Shown here: piece by piece, positions 63,038 to 64,000 of the stretch
Numbering within the stretch: position 1 is the first letter of the stretch
Layout of the letters: every line of letters begins with the position of its first letter
Assembly: GCF_021502725.1 (NCBI RefSeq)
Contig: NZ_JAKFFS010000007.1
Location: 248,001-312,000, forward strand
Reading direction: 5' to 3'
Origin: Dyadobacter sp. CY345
GTDB lineage: Bacteria > Bacteroidota > Bacteroidia > Cytophagales > Spirosomataceae
DNA length: 64,000 nucleotides
Position numbers and translations under genes: made by a program
The notes under the pieces: model-generated
Told to the model about the DNA's origin: nothing
The model's database searches: none
What the model saw: the letters and a program-made list of their open reading frames with translations, nothing else

Positions 63038-63616
63038 TCAGTTTTGTGGGAAAACAAACTCATTCAGCGGTTTGCGAACACGTGGCGTAACCTCCCTCGT
63101 TTTGAACGGCTCTTGCAGTTTTTCGGCTTCATCTCTATATCCCAGCGCGATGACCGCCACAGCTTCCTGATTTTCTGTAAGCCCCAGCGTTTCTGAAATT
63201 TTAGCTTTGTCAAAACCTCCAATCATGTGGCTGTAAATATTCAATGCCGAAGCTTGTAAAAGTAGATGTGCATTAGCCATTCCTAAATCATGCAGCGCCA
63301 CAGTGTTTTCTGTCTGGTTCGCTTCAAAAGTTTTGCGTGCAACTGCAACAATTAAGACGTCCGCATGCTGAGCCCAGGGTTTATTTCCTTTAAACAAACT
63401 GTCTGCGATTTTTGCAAAACCTTCGTTGTTTTTCGAAGCATAAAAATACTGCCATGGCTGCTCATTATTTGCGCTAGCCGCCCAGGCCGCAGCTTCAAGA
63501 ATCGTATTTAAATCATTTTCAGGAATCACTTTATCAGAAAATGAACGCGGACTCCATCTGTTTTTTATAAGGTCAAGCACATCGTGCTTCGTATTTGCAA
63601 TTTTGATATGTTCCAT
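63038..63616 (-). CDS. Nitroreductase family protein (MhqN-like)
   Basis: 192 residues with the FMN-binding N terminus LIKNRWSPRSFSDKVIPEND, the EAAAWAASANNEQPWQYF segment and the C-terminal VAVIALGYRDEAEK. Such enzymes reduce nitroaromatics or quinones with NAD(P)H. It is the first gene of a leftward group with a receiver-like gene, ring-cleaving dioxygenase and esterase. The combination resembles the MhqN/MhqO/MhqD quinone-resistance genes of Firmicutes, though no MarR-type regulator is visible here. Confidence 0.87.
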   Translation of the reverse strand: MEHIKIANTKHDVLDLIKNRWSPRSFSDKVIPENDLNTILEAAAWAASANNEQPWQYFYASKNNEGFAKIADSLFKGNKPWAQHADVLIVAVARKTFEANQTENTVALHDLGMANAHLLLQASALNIYSHMIGGFDKAKISETLGLTENQEAVAVIALGYRDEAEKLQEPFKTREVTPRVRKPLNEFVFPQN

Positions 63617-63792
63617 TGTTAGTGGCTATTAGCGATTAGGCGTTAGCGTTTTGTTTATTACTTCCGACTTTACGGATAGATTAAATTATCTTAATTATGT
63701 TGATTGTCAATTGTTAGCAATTTAGCTTTCAGAAGTGACTGGATACTGGGATTGAGCCATTTAGCTAATAGCCAAAAGCTAACAACTAATAC

Positions 63793-64000
63793 CTAAATGG
63801 ACATCGGCACTTCCATCAAAAGCACTTCTGCATCTTGCGAATTTGCTTTGATTGCTATGCTGCCAGTATCCCAGATTCCTAATCCGTCACGTTGATTTAA
63901 AGCATGATCCTCAATCGAGATATCACCTTTAAGAACAAAGGCATAAACTCCGTTTTTAGAATTTTTCAATTTGTACTCTACCGAGAAATCCTTATCAAAT
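63793..64000 (-). CDS. Pirin family protein (C-terminal part, start outside window)
   Basis: The minus-strand frame is open from the right edge to the TAG at 63793-63795, giving about 68 residues. The translation has VYAFVLKGDISIEDHAL, QRDGLGIWDTGSIAIKA and the ending EVLLMEVPMSI, which fits the C-terminal cupin of pirin/YhhW-type proteins. Some pirins have quercetinase activity with a metal in the N-terminal cupin, which lies outside the window. It adds to the aromatic/quinone-related gene group to its left. No start codon can be given. Confidence 0.8.
   Translation of the reverse strand, partial: FDKDFSVEYKLKNSKNGVYAFVLKGDISIEDHALNQRDGLGIWDTGSIAIKANSQDAEVLLMEVPMSI

Noticed and set aside
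1..64000. CRISPR arrays, prophage genes, integrase/attachment sites
   Set aside because: No regularly spaced direct repeats, cas genes, phage structural genes or integrases were found; the only mobile element seen is the IS1182-like one.

Overview
The window looks like chromosomal DNA of a Bacteroidota bacterium, most likely order Cytophagales and Dyadobacter/Spirosomaceae-like. That placement is my inference from gene content, the TAnnTTTG-type promoter boxes, A-rich ribosome-binding regions and a flexirubin/aryl-polyene-type pigment cluster; no 16S gene or database search supports it. I see no tRNA, rRNA or CRISPR, and no gene-free stretch longer than about 300 bases.

Layout. 1-7.3 kb is housekeeping: the end of a PBP2 gene and rodA (cell elongation), a PIN-domain toxin-antitoxin pair, a DUF423 membrane protein, a family 9 glycosyltransferase, the PLP protein YggS, a coiled-coil membrane protein, and the ribosomal operon rpsF-rpsR-rplI. 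7.3-9.7 kb holds a BON-LysM protein and glpD.

9.7-30.7 kb is the main accessory system: a type II (discrete-enzyme) polyene synthase locus. The left arm runs leftwards: a 1287-residue fusion of MMPL exporter, acyltransferase and methyltransferase, then a CrtI-like oxidoreductase and a halogenase-like flavoenzyme. The right arm runs rightwards from an aromatic amino acid ammonia-lyase (starter acid) through FabG, three ketosynthases with complete active sites, a short chain-length-factor-like protein, two acyl carrier proteins, two hotdog dehydratase-like proteins, a thioesterase, an LpxL-like acyltransferase, a polysaccharide deacetylase, a LolA-like carrier and a GT2-DUF2062 protein. Two full-length ketosynthase-like paralogues without catalytic residues sit near the two ends. 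Taken together the genes would make an aryl polyene from a cinnamic/coumaric-type starter, join it to a lipid-like anchor and move it to the outer membrane. No AMP-dependent starter ligase and no DarA/DarB-type resorcinol genes are visible here.

30.7-46.5 kb: an MtfA-like peptidase, a membrane pyrophosphatase with an OmpA-like C-terminal tail, a complete IS1182-like insertion sequence directly behind it, a small unknown gene, a methyltransferase, a secreted DUF1349-like protein, a Gfo/Idh/MocA oxidoreductase with Tat-like leader, a lycopene cyclase, a Bcr/CflA efflux pump, a dienelactone hydrolase, a DUF885 lipoprotein and an Rpn/PD-(D/E)XK protein.

46.7-60.9 kb: a cellobiose 2-epimerase and GH2 glycosidase pair, a very acidic small protein, a sorbosone-dehydrogenase-like propeller, a DUF1080 protein, a ParE/RelE-type toxin-antitoxin pair, a NYN-LOTUS protein, a phytase-like esterase, an M1 aminopeptidase lipoprotein, a siderophore-interacting protein and a probable outer-membrane barrel. 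61-64 kb is a set resembling the Firmicutes mhq quinone-detoxification genes: hydrolase, ring-cleaving dioxygenase, degenerate receiver, nitroreductase, and the end of a pirin gene running off the window. Many genes end in clear intrinsic terminators, several shared by convergent genes.
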